Shown here in pieces: positions 52,767 through 61,321 of a DNA stretch of 64,000 nt (position 1 is its first letter; the number at the start of each line of letters is the position of its first letter). The notes under the pieces are model-generated. The model was not told the origin of the DNA and made no database searches. It saw only the letters and a program-made list of their open reading frames with translations. The stretch comes from Treponema_I sp045599005. GTDB taxonomy: Bacteria; Spirochaetota; Spirochaetia; Treponematales; Treponemataceae. Both the position numbers and the translations under genes were made by a program. The stretch spans positions 104,905 through 168,904 of the forward strand of contig JAZRVF010000005.1 of the NCBI GenBank assembly GCA_045599005.1, written 5' to 3'.

Positions 52767-53405
52767 ATGATTGTGAAAAAAGTTCTGGTTTCTGTATCTG
52801 TGATTATTCTGGCTGTTGTCTTAAGTCTGTATGGGGCTTTGAATATTTATGTCTCATGGAAAGCGGTGAGAATTGATCCGGAATATTTAAAACTGAATAC
52901 AAAAGTTGAGTTATCAGAAGATCAGATTGAGATCATCAGTTATATTCACACCGGGGAAAAAAAGTGCGAGTTCAAAAAAAATCCTGTAGTGGCTGGACTT
53001 TTCCTTAATAGAAACAGGATTGCGTACCTGTTCGCTGATGTTTATCTGCGGAACTGTGTCCCGGAACACAGCCGCTGGACAGAAACTGAGTGGCGGGTGA
53101 GAAAAGCGGGAACCAGCCGGAATGCGGAAATGCTGCTTGACTCCAGGACATGCTGCAACTACATATATTCGTGTCTGTACTTTGGCAGTTCTGTCTACGG
53201 ATTGGACAGGGCGGCGGAATTCTATTTTGAGAAGGATTACAGGAGTCTGACGGCGGAAGAATTCATAAAACTTGTTCTGCTTGCGGAAAATCCGGTACGT
53301 TATAATTTTTTGGATAAGGACAGGCAGGGTGCAATCGGAAAAAAAGTTGATGAGTTATTGCTGGCGTTAGGGAATCCCTTTGCACTCCGTATTTTTATAG
53401 TTTGA
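52767..53405 (+). CDS. Degenerate transglycosylase (GT51-like) domain protein
   Basis: A 212-residue protein with one N-terminal membrane helix (residues about 4-28). The C-terminal third, SSVYGLDRAAEFYFEKDYRSLTAEEFIKLVLLAENPVRYN, resembles the last part of the GT51 peptidoglycan transglycosylase domain of class A PBPs and MtgA. The catalytic ED-x-x-F and GGSTITQQ motifs are not seen, so activity is doubtful. It may be a relic, a regulator or a distant variant. The next gene starts within 65 bases on the same strand. Confidence 0.6.
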   Translation: MIVKKVLVSVSVIILAVVLSLYGALNIYVSWKAVRIDPEYLKLNTKVELSEDQIEIISYIHTGEKKCEFKKNPVVAGLFLNRNRIAYLFADVYLRNCVPEHSRWTETEWRVRKAGTSRNAEMLLDSRTCCNYIYSCLYFGSSVYGLDRAAEFYFEKDYRSLTAEEFIKLVLLAENPVRYNFLDKDRQGAIGKKVDELLLALGNPFALRIFIV

Positions 53406-53467
53406 TTCAGATTCGGCACATGTGGTATTATTCCGCTAAAAAAATTAGTATCAGAAGGAAATTTGTC

Positions 53468-54472
53468 ATGAGGTTTAAGAAATTGATTGCTCTGGCTGCA
53501 GCTGTTTTTCTCTGCACATTCAGCGCGGTAGCCCTTTCAGATGAAGAATACTGGAAGTTTGTTGACAGGGCAACACGATTATATTCTTACACATACCAGT
53601 ATTCTTACAATGAGGGCCTGTACAAATCGCTCATGGAATTCACCGAGGATTTCAATGCACTTTCCATAGGTGAACGGATCAGTCTTTGCAATCAATGGAA
53701 GTTGGAATATGTTCTGGAATTCGCAGAGTCTTATAAAATGATCAAGGCTGTTGAGGATAAAGATTATCTCCGTCTTCAGGAACTGCTCCGGAATTATAAG
53801 AGCACCCATTGGGGACCCATATTGGACCGGATAAGAAACACTGCTTACGAGTCTCCGATGATGCATGCCATCGACAGAAATGATACAGAAGCCATCAATA
53901 TCATGCTTGAATACGATTTTCCCCTCTCATTTGTCAATCCCGGCACAGGTGTCGGCGGTATGGGGATGACCTCCCTTTGGACAGCCTACTGCATCAGGCA
54001 GGACAATCTTGAGATGCTTAAGTTTTTTTATGAGAAGGGCATAAGACCTGGGAGCTATGAGGAAACTCCGCAAACTGACGAAGAGTTGCTTTATGCCATA
54101 AAATGCGGCTGCAGTGATGAACTTCTCTTGTTCTTGTGGGAAAACAATGCAGACAGAGACCGAAACTATGTAAACTGTGAGGAGTACAGCAAAGAGTTCT
54201 TTCCGCTTCTTTACTGGCTGTCTTCTCAGGAGAATGCGGAACATGTGATGAAACTTCTGAATATGGAATATCAGGCCGCGCTGCTGATCAAATATCATTT
54301 CTATGAATATGATGAATGGAGAACCGTTTATTACACAGTCTACGAAAAAATGAATCCCCGGCTGAAGGAAGCAATACCTGCCGAGTACAGGAAAACATTC
54401 CAGGAAGTTTTCGAAGAGATGAGTGAGGAAGAGCAGAATGCGGTCCTGTCTTGGGTGGATAATGGGCGATGA
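53468..54472 (+). CDS. Exported ankyrin-repeat-like protein
   Basis: A 334-residue protein with a signal peptide (MRFKKLIALAAAVFLCTFSAVA, cleavage near 22). The middle contains ankyrin-like helix pairs (MMHAIDRNDTEAINIMLEYDFPLSFVN; SLWTAYCIRQDNLEMLKFFYEKGIRP; LLYAIKCGCSDELLLFLWENNAD). The function is probably protein binding in the periplasm. The ATG at 53468 follows AGGAAA by 7 bases. It is the last ordinary-composition gene before the AT-rich island. Confidence 0.75.
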   Translation: MRFKKLIALAAAVFLCTFSAVALSDEEYWKFVDRATRLYSYTYQYSYNEGLYKSLMEFTEDFNALSIGERISLCNQWKLEYVLEFAESYKMIKAVEDKDYLRLQELLRNYKSTHWGPILDRIRNTAYESPMMHAIDRNDTEAINIMLEYDFPLSFVNPGTGVGGMGMTSLWTAYCIRQDNLEMLKFFYEKGIRPGSYEETPQTDEELLYAIKCGCSDELLLFLWENNADRDRNYVNCEEYSKEFFPLLYWLSSQENAEHVMKLLNMEYQAALLIKYHFYEYDEWRTVYYTVYEKMNPRLKEAIPAEYRKTFQEVFEEMSEEEQNAVLSWVDNGR

Positions 54473-54853
54473 TGAGGGCGTTGTAATCATCGTTGTTATA
54501 GAAAACATCGTATTCTGGAGTATGAAGAAAAAGCCCGTCACATAAGACGATTTCCTTTTTGCCCTTAAAAATGATGCAGAACTGGACACAATCGAAAATC
54601 TTTTTTGATCCCGTATTCTAGCGTATCACATTTGTGACAGCTACAAATGTGATTGCATAATTTTAGCTGACAGGATGTTGTCATAGTAGCCACGTTCCAA
54701 ACGCCATGCTGCCTTCCAAAATACCACAATCAACTTACTTTATTTATAAGATATAGAAATATAGTAAAAATGTTAAATTTATTTCACTGACTAATGTCCC
54801 TAAACATTTACTATTTGTCCCAGCTCTATTATATTATTCTTAAGGGGCAAACT
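54473..54853. other. Gene-free interval at the left edge of the AT-rich island
   Basis: A stretch of 381 bases. It contains a perfect 11-bp inverted repeat, ATCACATTTGT (54625-54635) and ACAAATGTGAT (54643-54653), with a 7-base spacer. On the minus strand at about 54480-54600 there is an open stretch reading FKGKKEIVLCDGLFLHTPEYDV-like, possibly a gene remnant, but too short to support. The right half is strongly AT rich. A weak promoter, TTTACT (54807-54812) and TATATT (54830-54835) with a 17-base spacer, precedes the ATPase gene. Confidence 0.45.
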
Positions 54854-55891
54854 ATGAAAAAGAAGAACGTTATAAACCTCATTAAGTATTATACTGAACA
54901 CAACGACATCGCATTTAGAGATGAAGCATACGCCATTGCCAATGATTTCAATTCATCTGGTGATCAAGAATTGGCTGAATATGTTATGGCATTACTTTCC
55001 AGTGCAAATACTTTTATTCCGCAGATGAATGAAAGCGATTTGTCTTTTGTTCATAAAATTGATTATTCTTCAGAACCTTTGCCTTTGCCAGAAGTTATAA
55101 AAAATGACATTCTAGGTGTTGTAAACGCCATAGGGCATAATGCAGGAATCAATAAATATCTTTTTTATGGAGCTCCTGGAACTGGGAAAACAGAAACTGT
55201 AAAACAGGTTGCCCGCATCTTGAATCGTGAACTTTATGTCGTTGATTTTGATAATCTTGTTGACAGTAAACTTGGACAGACTCAGAAAAATATTTCCAGT
55301 CTTTTTGCACAGCTTAATGCTGTTGCCCATCCTGAACGTCTTGTAATTCTTTTTGATGAAATTGATGCCATTGCATTGGATAGAACTAATTCAAACGATT
55401 TACGAGAAATGGGCCGTGCTACTTCTGCTGTTTTAAAAGGTATGGATGGCTTGAACGAACAGCTTGTAATGATTGCGACCACAAATCTTTATGAATCTTT
55501 TGATAAGGCTCTGTTACGACGTTTTGATTCTTGTATAGATTTTAATCGCTATTCAAAAGAAGATTTGCATGAATGTGCAGAAATAATCCTTGGATTCTTT
55601 ATGAAAAAGTTCAGTTTTGCAGGAAAAAATCTTCGACTATTTAATAAGATTTTAGATCAAATGGAAAGTATTCCTTATCCTGGAGAATTAAAAAATCTTA
55701 TAAAAACTTCTATTGCATTCAGTAATCCGGCAGATGAATTTGATTATCTGAAAAGACTTTACTCAACCATAACAAACAATTTACATCCACAGGTTAAAGA
55801 CTTGCAATCAAAAGGATTTACTGTACGCGAAATTGAAATCCTTACAGGTATTTCCAAAAGCCAAGTTTCAAGAGCTTTGCAAGAGGAATAG
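54854..55891 (+). CDS. AAA+ ATPase, IetA-like (defence-type)
   Basis: A 345-residue AAA+ protein. Walker A is GAPGTGKT at residues 106-113, Walker B LVILFDEIDAIA with Asp168/Glu169, followed by sensor 1 (MIATTN) and the arginine finger region (ALLRRFD). The last 40 residues contain a helix-turn-helix-like KGFTVREIEILTGISKSQVSRAL. The pairing with the subtilisin-like protease gene 3 bases downstream matches the two-gene architecture of IetAS, first described as a plasmid-incompatibility-linked toxin pair and later as an anti-phage system. The start ATG has AAGGGG 7 bases upstream. Codon use is much more AT rich than neighbouring housekeeping genes, suggesting transfer. Confidence 0.85.
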   Translation: MKKKNVINLIKYYTEHNDIAFRDEAYAIANDFNSSGDQELAEYVMALLSSANTFIPQMNESDLSFVHKIDYSSEPLPLPEVIKNDILGVVNAIGHNAGINKYLFYGAPGTGKTETVKQVARILNRELYVVDFDNLVDSKLGQTQKNISSLFAQLNAVAHPERLVILFDEIDAIALDRTNSNDLREMGRATSAVLKGMDGLNEQLVMIATTNLYESFDKALLRRFDSCIDFNRYSKEDLHECAEIILGFFMKKFSFAGKNLRLFNKILDQMESIPYPGELKNLIKTSIAFSNPADEFDYLKRLYSTITNNLHPQVKDLQSKGFTVREIEILTGISKSQVSRALQEE

Positions 55892-55894
55892 TTT

Positions 55895-58111
55895 ATGAAT
55901 GATATTCTAAGCCTTAAAGGTCATTTTGAACAACGCAGTAATCCAAATCGCCCTGGACCAAGAAATCTTCCTGCTGGACAAACTGTAACAGCATCTCATC
56001 TGATTAATTTGAAAAATCAGTTGATTGAGATTGCACAATTCTGGAAGAACAATAAACATTTTAAGGAAGCACTTGTTTCAGTTCATTATTCGGATGTTGT
56101 TGCCAAAAGAAATCGTATAAAAGATTTGCTTTCCCAATCTACCAAAGGTGCAAATGAAACCATTGTTGGTGCAAAATTTGATAAATCTGGTGAAGGTATA
56201 AAACATGTTATTACTCACTGTGTAAGAAAAGATACTTTGTCAAAAGCGATTGAGGATTTAGAGCTTTGTGCTGATTTGATGAATTCACAATTTGGCGGTA
56301 AGGTAAGTTTTTCAACAATTGAACAGATTAATAACAATCAGATATTAATAGACGGAATTTCAAAAACAAAATTTGTGTCTTTATTGGTCGATAGTTTTCA
56401 TGTTGAATATTTTGGTGTAGACAAGGATATTGAATCAATAAATGACCGTTCCATCGTTACTTTATATAAAACTGATGTTCGCTCAACTGAAATCATGCGA
56501 AAAATTGGAATGTCGGAAACAAAAATTCAAATGATAGATGATGTTACTTTCGTAATGAATCCCGATCAATTTGAAATCTTAAAACAGGAAGTTCCATATC
56601 TTATTGCCATGTCTGTAAGTGATATTTCAGAAATTCCTGCAGTAGAATCAGAAAAGATTTTCGAAGATCCTGAAGTCACAATTCCAGAACCAGGTAATGA
56701 ACCCGTAGTTGGTGTGATTGATACACATTTTGATGAACATGTTTATTTTAGTGGTTGGGTTGAATATCACAATGAAATGTCAAAAGATATTGAATTGACA
56801 CCAGAAGATTATGACCATGGAACAATGGTGTCTTCTATTATTGTTGATGGACCCGCATTAAATCCTCGTCTTGAAGATAATTGTGGAAGATTCAGAGTAA
56901 GACATTTTGGTGTAGCAACTAATGGGAGAATGAATTCTTCAACAATTATGAATAAAATTAAAACGATTGTTGCAGAAAACAAAGATATAAAAGTTTGGAA
57001 TCTTTCTCTTGGTTCAGAACTTGAAATTAATCAGAACTTCGTTTCGCCAGAAGCTGCTGTTTTGGATGATATTCAATTTGCAAATAATGTTGTCTTTGTA
57101 GTTTCTGGAACAAATAAACTAGATGATGAAATTGCAGAAAAAAAGATTGGAGCACCAGCAGATTCTATAAATTCAATTGTAGTAAACTCTGTTGATTTTG
57201 AAGAACAACCTGCTGTTTATTCAAGAACAGGACCAGTATTATCTTTCTTTAATAAACCAGATTTATGTTACTACGGTGGTACTTTCGAAGAACGTCTAAC
57301 TGTATATGCACCTTATGGAAAATGTAAGACTTACGGAACTTCTTTTGCGGCTCCGTGGATTACTCGAAAAATGGCTTTTTTAATCTATAAAATGGGAATG
57401 ACTCGTGAAGTTGCGAAGGCATTACTTATTGATTCTGCAGCTGGATGGAAAAAATGCGAACTAGCATCAAAAATTGCTGGTTATGGAATAGTTCCGAAAG
57501 ACATCAATAATATAGTTCAGTGCCAGAATGATGAAATCCGTTTTGTAATTTCAGAAGTTTCGGAATTATTTGATACTTATAATTACAATATTCCAATTCC
57601 AGTTTATCAGGATTCACAACCTTTTATTGCAAAAGCAACTTTGTGCTATTTTCCAAAATGCTCAAGAAATCAGGGTGTGGATTATACAGATACAGAATTG
57701 GATTTACATTTTGGACGAATCAAAGATGATAAACTGAAACCAATCGATAACAATATTCAGAATGATGAAGGCAAGTTTATTCTCAAAGAAGGACGGGCTC
57801 GTCAACTTTACAGAAAGTGGGACAATATAAAACTCATAGGGGAAGAATTTAAGGATTCTTCAAGAGCAAGAAAACTTTTTGGCGATGGCCGTTGGGGCAT
57901 AAGCTTAAAAACAAAAGAACGCCTTCTTGGAAATGCCGGTAAAGGTCTTGCTTTTGGACTTGTTGTTACTTTAAAAGAAATAAATGGACAAAACAGATTG
58001 GAGGAATTTATAAGACTTTGCTCTCTACGAGGTTGGCTTGTTAATAGAATCAATGTTGAAAATCAGATTGATGTATATAACAAGGCCGAACAGGATGTGG
58101 AGTTTGAGTAA
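55895..58111 (+). CDS. Subtilisin-like serine protease, IetS-like (defence-type)
   Basis: A 738-residue protein. The first 265 residues are an unrecognised, mostly helical N-terminal region. The S8 protease domain follows with a complete triad: Asp276 in GVIDTHFD, His308 in YDHGTMVSS and Ser483 in GTSFAAPWIT; Asn407 in VSGTNK fits the oxyanion position. A C-terminal region of about 220 residues follows. There is no signal peptide, so the protease is cytosolic, unlike typical secreted subtilases. Its start is 3 bases after the AAA+ gene's stop. By analogy the ATPase would control or present substrate to the protease during infection; the trigger and target are unknown. Confidence 0.87.
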   Translation: MNDILSLKGHFEQRSNPNRPGPRNLPAGQTVTASHLINLKNQLIEIAQFWKNNKHFKEALVSVHYSDVVAKRNRIKDLLSQSTKGANETIVGAKFDKSGEGIKHVITHCVRKDTLSKAIEDLELCADLMNSQFGGKVSFSTIEQINNNQILIDGISKTKFVSLLVDSFHVEYFGVDKDIESINDRSIVTLYKTDVRSTEIMRKIGMSETKIQMIDDVTFVMNPDQFEILKQEVPYLIAMSVSDISEIPAVESEKIFEDPEVTIPEPGNEPVVGVIDTHFDEHVYFSGWVEYHNEMSKDIELTPEDYDHGTMVSSIIVDGPALNPRLEDNCGRFRVRHFGVATNGRMNSSTIMNKIKTIVAENKDIKVWNLSLGSELEINQNFVSPEAAVLDDIQFANNVVFVVSGTNKLDDEIAEKKIGAPADSINSIVVNSVDFEEQPAVYSRTGPVLSFFNKPDLCYYGGTFEERLTVYAPYGKCKTYGTSFAAPWITRKMAFLIYKMGMTREVAKALLIDSAAGWKKCELASKIAGYGIVPKDINNIVQCQNDEIRFVISEVSELFDTYNYNIPIPVYQDSQPFIAKATLCYFPKCSRNQGVDYTDTELDLHFGRIKDDKLKPIDNNIQNDEGKFILKEGRARQLYRKWDNIKLIGEEFKDSSRARKLFGDGRWGISLKTKERLLGNAGKGLAFGLVVTLKEINGQNRLEEFIRLCSLRGWLVNRINVENQIDVYNKAEQDVEFE

Positions 58112-58152
58112 TTACATTCCACCCGTACAAGTCATAGTAAACCTGCTTGTAT

Positions 58153-58168
58153 TTTCGTTATAGCGAAA
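58153..58168. promoter_or_regulatory. Palindromic operator-like site 1
   Basis: TTTCGTTATAGCGAAA has 5-bp arms TTTCG/CGAAA around TTATAG. It is a near copy of site 2 at 58193-58208, with centres 40 bases apart, about four DNA turns, so a regulator could bind both on one face. Confidence 0.55.
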
Positions 58169-58185
58169 TTTCTCTTGTTTTACAC

Positions 58186-58214
58186 TTGTAGTTTTCGATA
58201 TATCGAAATATACT
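58186..58214 (+). promoter_or_regulatory. Promoter with palindrome filling the spacer; predicted leaderless start
   Basis: TTGTAG (58186-58191) and TATACT (58209-58214) are exactly 17 bases apart. The 16-bp perfect palindrome TTTCGATATATCGAAA occupies 58193-58208, that is the whole spacer. Transcription would begin at about 58221, the A of the ATG start codon, so the message would be leaderless; consistently, no Shine-Dalgarno sequence precedes the ATG. Confidence 0.6.
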
Positions 58215-58220
58215 TAATCC

Positions 58221-59438
58221 ATGAGTATTTCCAGATCAGTATATTTTGACAGAGTAATTCCCTTCATAAATAAGCCAATCGTAAAGGTTATTACCGGAAT
58301 CCGTCGTTGCGGTAAATCTGTGATGATGGAACAGATTCAGTCTTACCTTATAAAGAGTGGCGTAAAATCAGAACAGATTCTTTCCCTCAACTTTGAATCT
58401 TTTACGGATGATCGTGTTAAGAATTTTGAAAATGTTACATCTGTGGTACAAACCGTAAAAAATCAGCTGTCCGCCAGCGATAAAATCTATCTTTTCTTTG
58501 ATGAGATTCAGGAACTGGATGGCTGGGAAAAACTCATCAACTCATACCTTATTGATTTTAACTGCGACATTTACATAACTGGTTCTAACGCAAAGCTGCT
58601 TTCCGGCGAACTTGCAACTTATCTTGCAGGCCGCTATGTGGAAATCAAAATGTATCCTTTCAGCTTTTCAGAAAGCTATGAAGCCCTTAAGCTTTTAAAA
58701 GGTGATGGTGTTTCTGCAGAACAGGCTTTTGAAATTTACGTTTCTACTGGAGGTTATCCTTTTCTTTATAATTTCGATTTTAATGAAACTCAGAAAAAGC
58801 AGTACCTTGATGACATTTTCAATTCCATCATTTTAAAAGATATTTGTGATCGTTATAAAATCCGCGATGTTTCACTTTTAAAATCTTTGATTGCATTCTT
58901 TATTGCAAACATCGGAAATACCTTTTCGTCTTCAAGTCTTATCAAATATTTAAAGAATGAAAAGCGTTCCATCTCCACAGAGACAATTTACAATTATCTT
59001 GAATATTGTCAGGAGGCCTGTCTTTTGCATCTGGTTGCTCGCCAGAATCTTGAAGGAAAAGAAATCCTTTCTACTCAAGAAAAAATCTATATAACTGATC
59101 ATGGAATCCGTCAGAGTCTGTTTATGAAAAATCAAAAAGACATTAATCAAGTTCTTGAAAATATTGTTTACCTGGAATTGCTCAGAAGGGGTTATAATTT
59201 AACAGTAGGAAAAACAAAATTTCAGGAAATTGATTTTACCGCTCAAAATGAAAAGGGAACTGTTTACTTCCAAGTCTGCTATCTTCTTGCAGCTGAAGAA
59301 ACTGTTCAGCGTGAGTTTGGAGCATACGACAGCGTTCGGGATAACTGGCCGAAATTTGTTCTGTCTCTTGATAAGTTTGATTTTTCCCAGAATGGAATTA
59401 TTCATAAAAATTTGATTGAATGGTTGCTGGAGAAATAG
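58221..59438 (+). CDS. AAA_14/DUF4143-type ATPase
   Basis: A 405-residue protein of the common prokaryotic ATPase family with an AAA_14 N-terminal part and a DUF4143 C-terminal part. Walker A is GIRRCGKS at residues 26-33, Walker B YLFFDEIQELDGW near 91-103, then YITGSNAKLLSGELATYLAGRY. The C-terminal part has a PD-(D/E)XK-like E-I-D-F...FQV pattern (QEIDFTAQNEKGTVYFQVCY). Family members are frequent in mobile islands and their role is unclear. It is AT rich like the IetAS pair and 109 bases downstream of it, but has its own promoter with two palindromes. Confidence 0.88.
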   Translation: MSISRSVYFDRVIPFINKPIVKVITGIRRCGKSVMMEQIQSYLIKSGVKSEQILSLNFESFTDDRVKNFENVTSVVQTVKNQLSASDKIYLFFDEIQELDGWEKLINSYLIDFNCDIYITGSNAKLLSGELATYLAGRYVEIKMYPFSFSESYEALKLLKGDGVSAEQAFEIYVSTGGYPFLYNFDFNETQKKQYLDDIFNSIILKDICDRYKIRDVSLLKSLIAFFIANIGNTFSSSSLIKYLKNEKRSISTETIYNYLEYCQEACLLHLVARQNLEGKEILSTQEKIYITDHGIRQSLFMKNQKDINQVLENIVYLELLRRGYNLTVGKTKFQEIDFTAQNEKGTVYFQVCYLLAAEETVQREFGAYDSVRDNWPKFVLSLDKFDFSQNGIIHKNLIEWLLEK

Positions 59439-59466
59439 TTTATCTCATCTTACAGTGAAGAATCTT

Positions 59467-60051
59467 ATGCATATGCCCACAGGAATTATGATAATCGGAC
59501 CGTCCGGAAGCGGTAAGACTACGCTTGGGAAAATTGTGGCCCGAAAACTTGGATATCCTTATTTTGATGTGGACGATTACATCTGGAGACAGGACACAGA
59601 AACTCCTTATACGCAGATGTATTCGAGGGAGGAGAAAATCAGCAGGTTGAGTCAGGCTCTTGCTCCCTGTGAACATTTTGTGATGGCCGGTTCGATGAGT
59701 TCTTTTCATTATGTCTTTGATGACATGTTCAGAATGATGGTGTTCCTTTATGTTGAGCCGGATATCCGGGTGGAGCGTGTCCACAGAAGGGCGATAGAGC
59801 GGTTTGGCGAGCGGGTTCTTGAAGGTGGCGATATGTATGAAAGTCACATGAGATTTCTGCAGTATAACCGGAGTTATGAAGAAGACGGTTCCCCTAATAT
59901 GCGGGAACAGAAAGAATGGATGAGAAACCTGTCCTGTGCAGAAATCGATCTGGATGGAGCCGCGGATCTTGAAAGCAATGCGGAGATTATTGTAAAGAAG
60001 TGGAATGATCAGAAAGCGGGAAATGTTGTGTATGGGAAAGTAAATGAATAG
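59467..60051 (+). CDS. P-loop kinase-like protein (adenylate/shikimate kinase fold)
   Basis: A 194-residue nucleotide-binding protein. Walker A GPSGSGKT is at 11-18, followed by KLGYPYFDVDDYIWRQDT, the substrate-site pattern of small-molecule kinases, and a lid-like RVERVHRRAIERFGERVLEGGDMY. It resembles the AAA_18/adenylate kinase-like group; substrate unknown. I start at ATG 59467 (MHMPTG); ATG 59473 is equally possible and ATG 59416 would overlap the preceding gene. Its stop is 28 bases before the aldo/keto reductase start, so these two probably form an operon. Confidence 0.75.
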   Translation: MHMPTGIMIIGPSGSGKTTLGKIVARKLGYPYFDVDDYIWRQDTETPYTQMYSREEKISRLSQALAPCEHFVMAGSMSSFHYVFDDMFRMMVFLYVEPDIRVERVHRRAIERFGERVLEGGDMYESHMRFLQYNRSYEEDGSPNMREQKEWMRNLSCAEIDLDGAADLESNAEIIVKKWNDQKAGNVVYGKVNE

Positions 60052-60079
60052 AATAACCGCAGAACAGAAGGGGAAAAAT

Positions 60080-61231
60080 ATGCAGAAAAGGCGTCTTGGT
60101 AAAACTGAACTGATGGTCAGTGAAATCGGGTTTGGTGGTGAATGGCTTGAACGGCATCCTTTTGAGGAGTCTGTGGAGCTTATGAAATATGCTTCTTCCA
60201 AGGGAATAAATATTATTGACTGCTGGATGCCGGATCCAAAATCCCGGGACATTATTGGTGAAGCGATGAAAGGTAACCGTGAGAACTGGTTTGTTCAGGG
60301 GCATATCGGTTCAACATGGCAGAATGGTCAGTATGTCCGTTCCCGGGATATGGCATCTGTGCGGCCGGCTTTTGAGGATCTGCTTTCAAGGCTTCAGACT
60401 GATTATATTGACCTTGGAATGATTCATTACATTGATACTCTTGAGGAATGGAATTCCATTCAGAATTCTCCTTTCATGGATTATGTGACGGAACTGAAGG
60501 AAAAGGGGATTGTCCGCCATATCGGTATGAGTTCCCATGATCCGAAAATTGCTGCCCTTGCTGTGAAATCAGGACTGATTGAAATGCTGCTTTTCAGCAT
60601 AAATCCCGCTTTTGATTTGCTTCCTTCCGGGGAAGACCTTGGGGATCTGCTTTCTGACGGTTACAGGTATGACCAGAACCTGAACGGAATAAACAAAGAA
60701 CGGGCTGAGCTTTACAAGCTTTGTGAGGAATATGATGTAGGAATCACTGTAATGAAGGGCTTTGCCGGTGGCCGTCTTTTTGATCCAAGGCGCTCTCCAT
60801 TCGGTGTTGCTCTGACTCCGCTCCAGTGCATTCATTATGCTCTGACAAGGCCTGCCGTAAGTTCCATTGTCTGCGGCTACGACACAAAAGAACAGGTTGA
60901 TGAAGCAGTCTCTTATGAAACAGCCTCTTCTGAAGAAAAAGATTATGGTTCAGTTCTTTCAAAGGCACCTTTGCATTCCTACACAGGTCAATGCACTTAC
61001 TGCGGTCACTGCCGACCCTGTGTCTCAAATATTGATATCGCCATGGTCAATAAGTTTTACGACCTGGCAACAATGCAGGATGAGATTCCACAGTCTGTCA
61101 TGGAGCATTACAGACTTCTTGAGCATAAAGCCTCTGAATGTACCGGCTGTCGGGCCTGTGAAAGCCGCTGTCCTTTTGGTGTGAAGATTGCAGAGCGAAT
61201 GGCAAAGGCTTTTCAGGTTTTTGAAGAGTGA
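60080..61231 (+). CDS. Aldo/keto reductase with C-terminal 4Fe-4S ferredoxin domain
   Basis: A 383-residue protein: an N-terminal AKR barrel (MQKRRLGKTELMVSEIGFGGEWL; DYIDLGMIHYID; GIVRHIGMSSHDPKIAALAVKSGLIEMLLFSINPAF) and a C-terminal cluster-binding part with CTYCGHCRPC and CTGCRACESRCPFGV, eight cysteines enough for two 4Fe-4S clusters. The canonical AKR Tyr-Lys pair is not obvious, as in many ferredoxin-fused members of this family, which act as oxidoreductases of unknown substrate in anaerobes. I use ATG 60080, which has AAGGGG (60068-60073) upstream, rather than ATG 60044 that overlaps the kinase gene. Confidence 0.88.
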   Translation: MQKRRLGKTELMVSEIGFGGEWLERHPFEESVELMKYASSKGINIIDCWMPDPKSRDIIGEAMKGNRENWFVQGHIGSTWQNGQYVRSRDMASVRPAFEDLLSRLQTDYIDLGMIHYIDTLEEWNSIQNSPFMDYVTELKEKGIVRHIGMSSHDPKIAALAVKSGLIEMLLFSINPAFDLLPSGEDLGDLLSDGYRYDQNLNGINKERAELYKLCEEYDVGITVMKGFAGGRLFDPRRSPFGVALTPLQCIHYALTRPAVSSIVCGYDTKEQVDEAVSYETASSEEKDYGSVLSKAPLHSYTGQCTYCGHCRPCVSNIDIAMVNKFYDLATMQDEIPQSVMEHYRLLEHKASECTGCRACESRCPFGVKIAERMAKAFQVFEE

Positions 61232-61321
61232 GCGCTGAAAATCATGCCTGCCTTCCGTCCGGTCTTCGGCTGCCAGACTTGACATGGCAGACATCTATCA
61301 GGTGGTTAAAGGGATTGAAAA

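Noticed and set aside
53927..54589. Minus-strand open frame of 220 codons across the ankyrin-like gene
   Set aside because: It overlaps a gene with a signal peptide and repeat pattern, and its own sequence has no recognisable domain.
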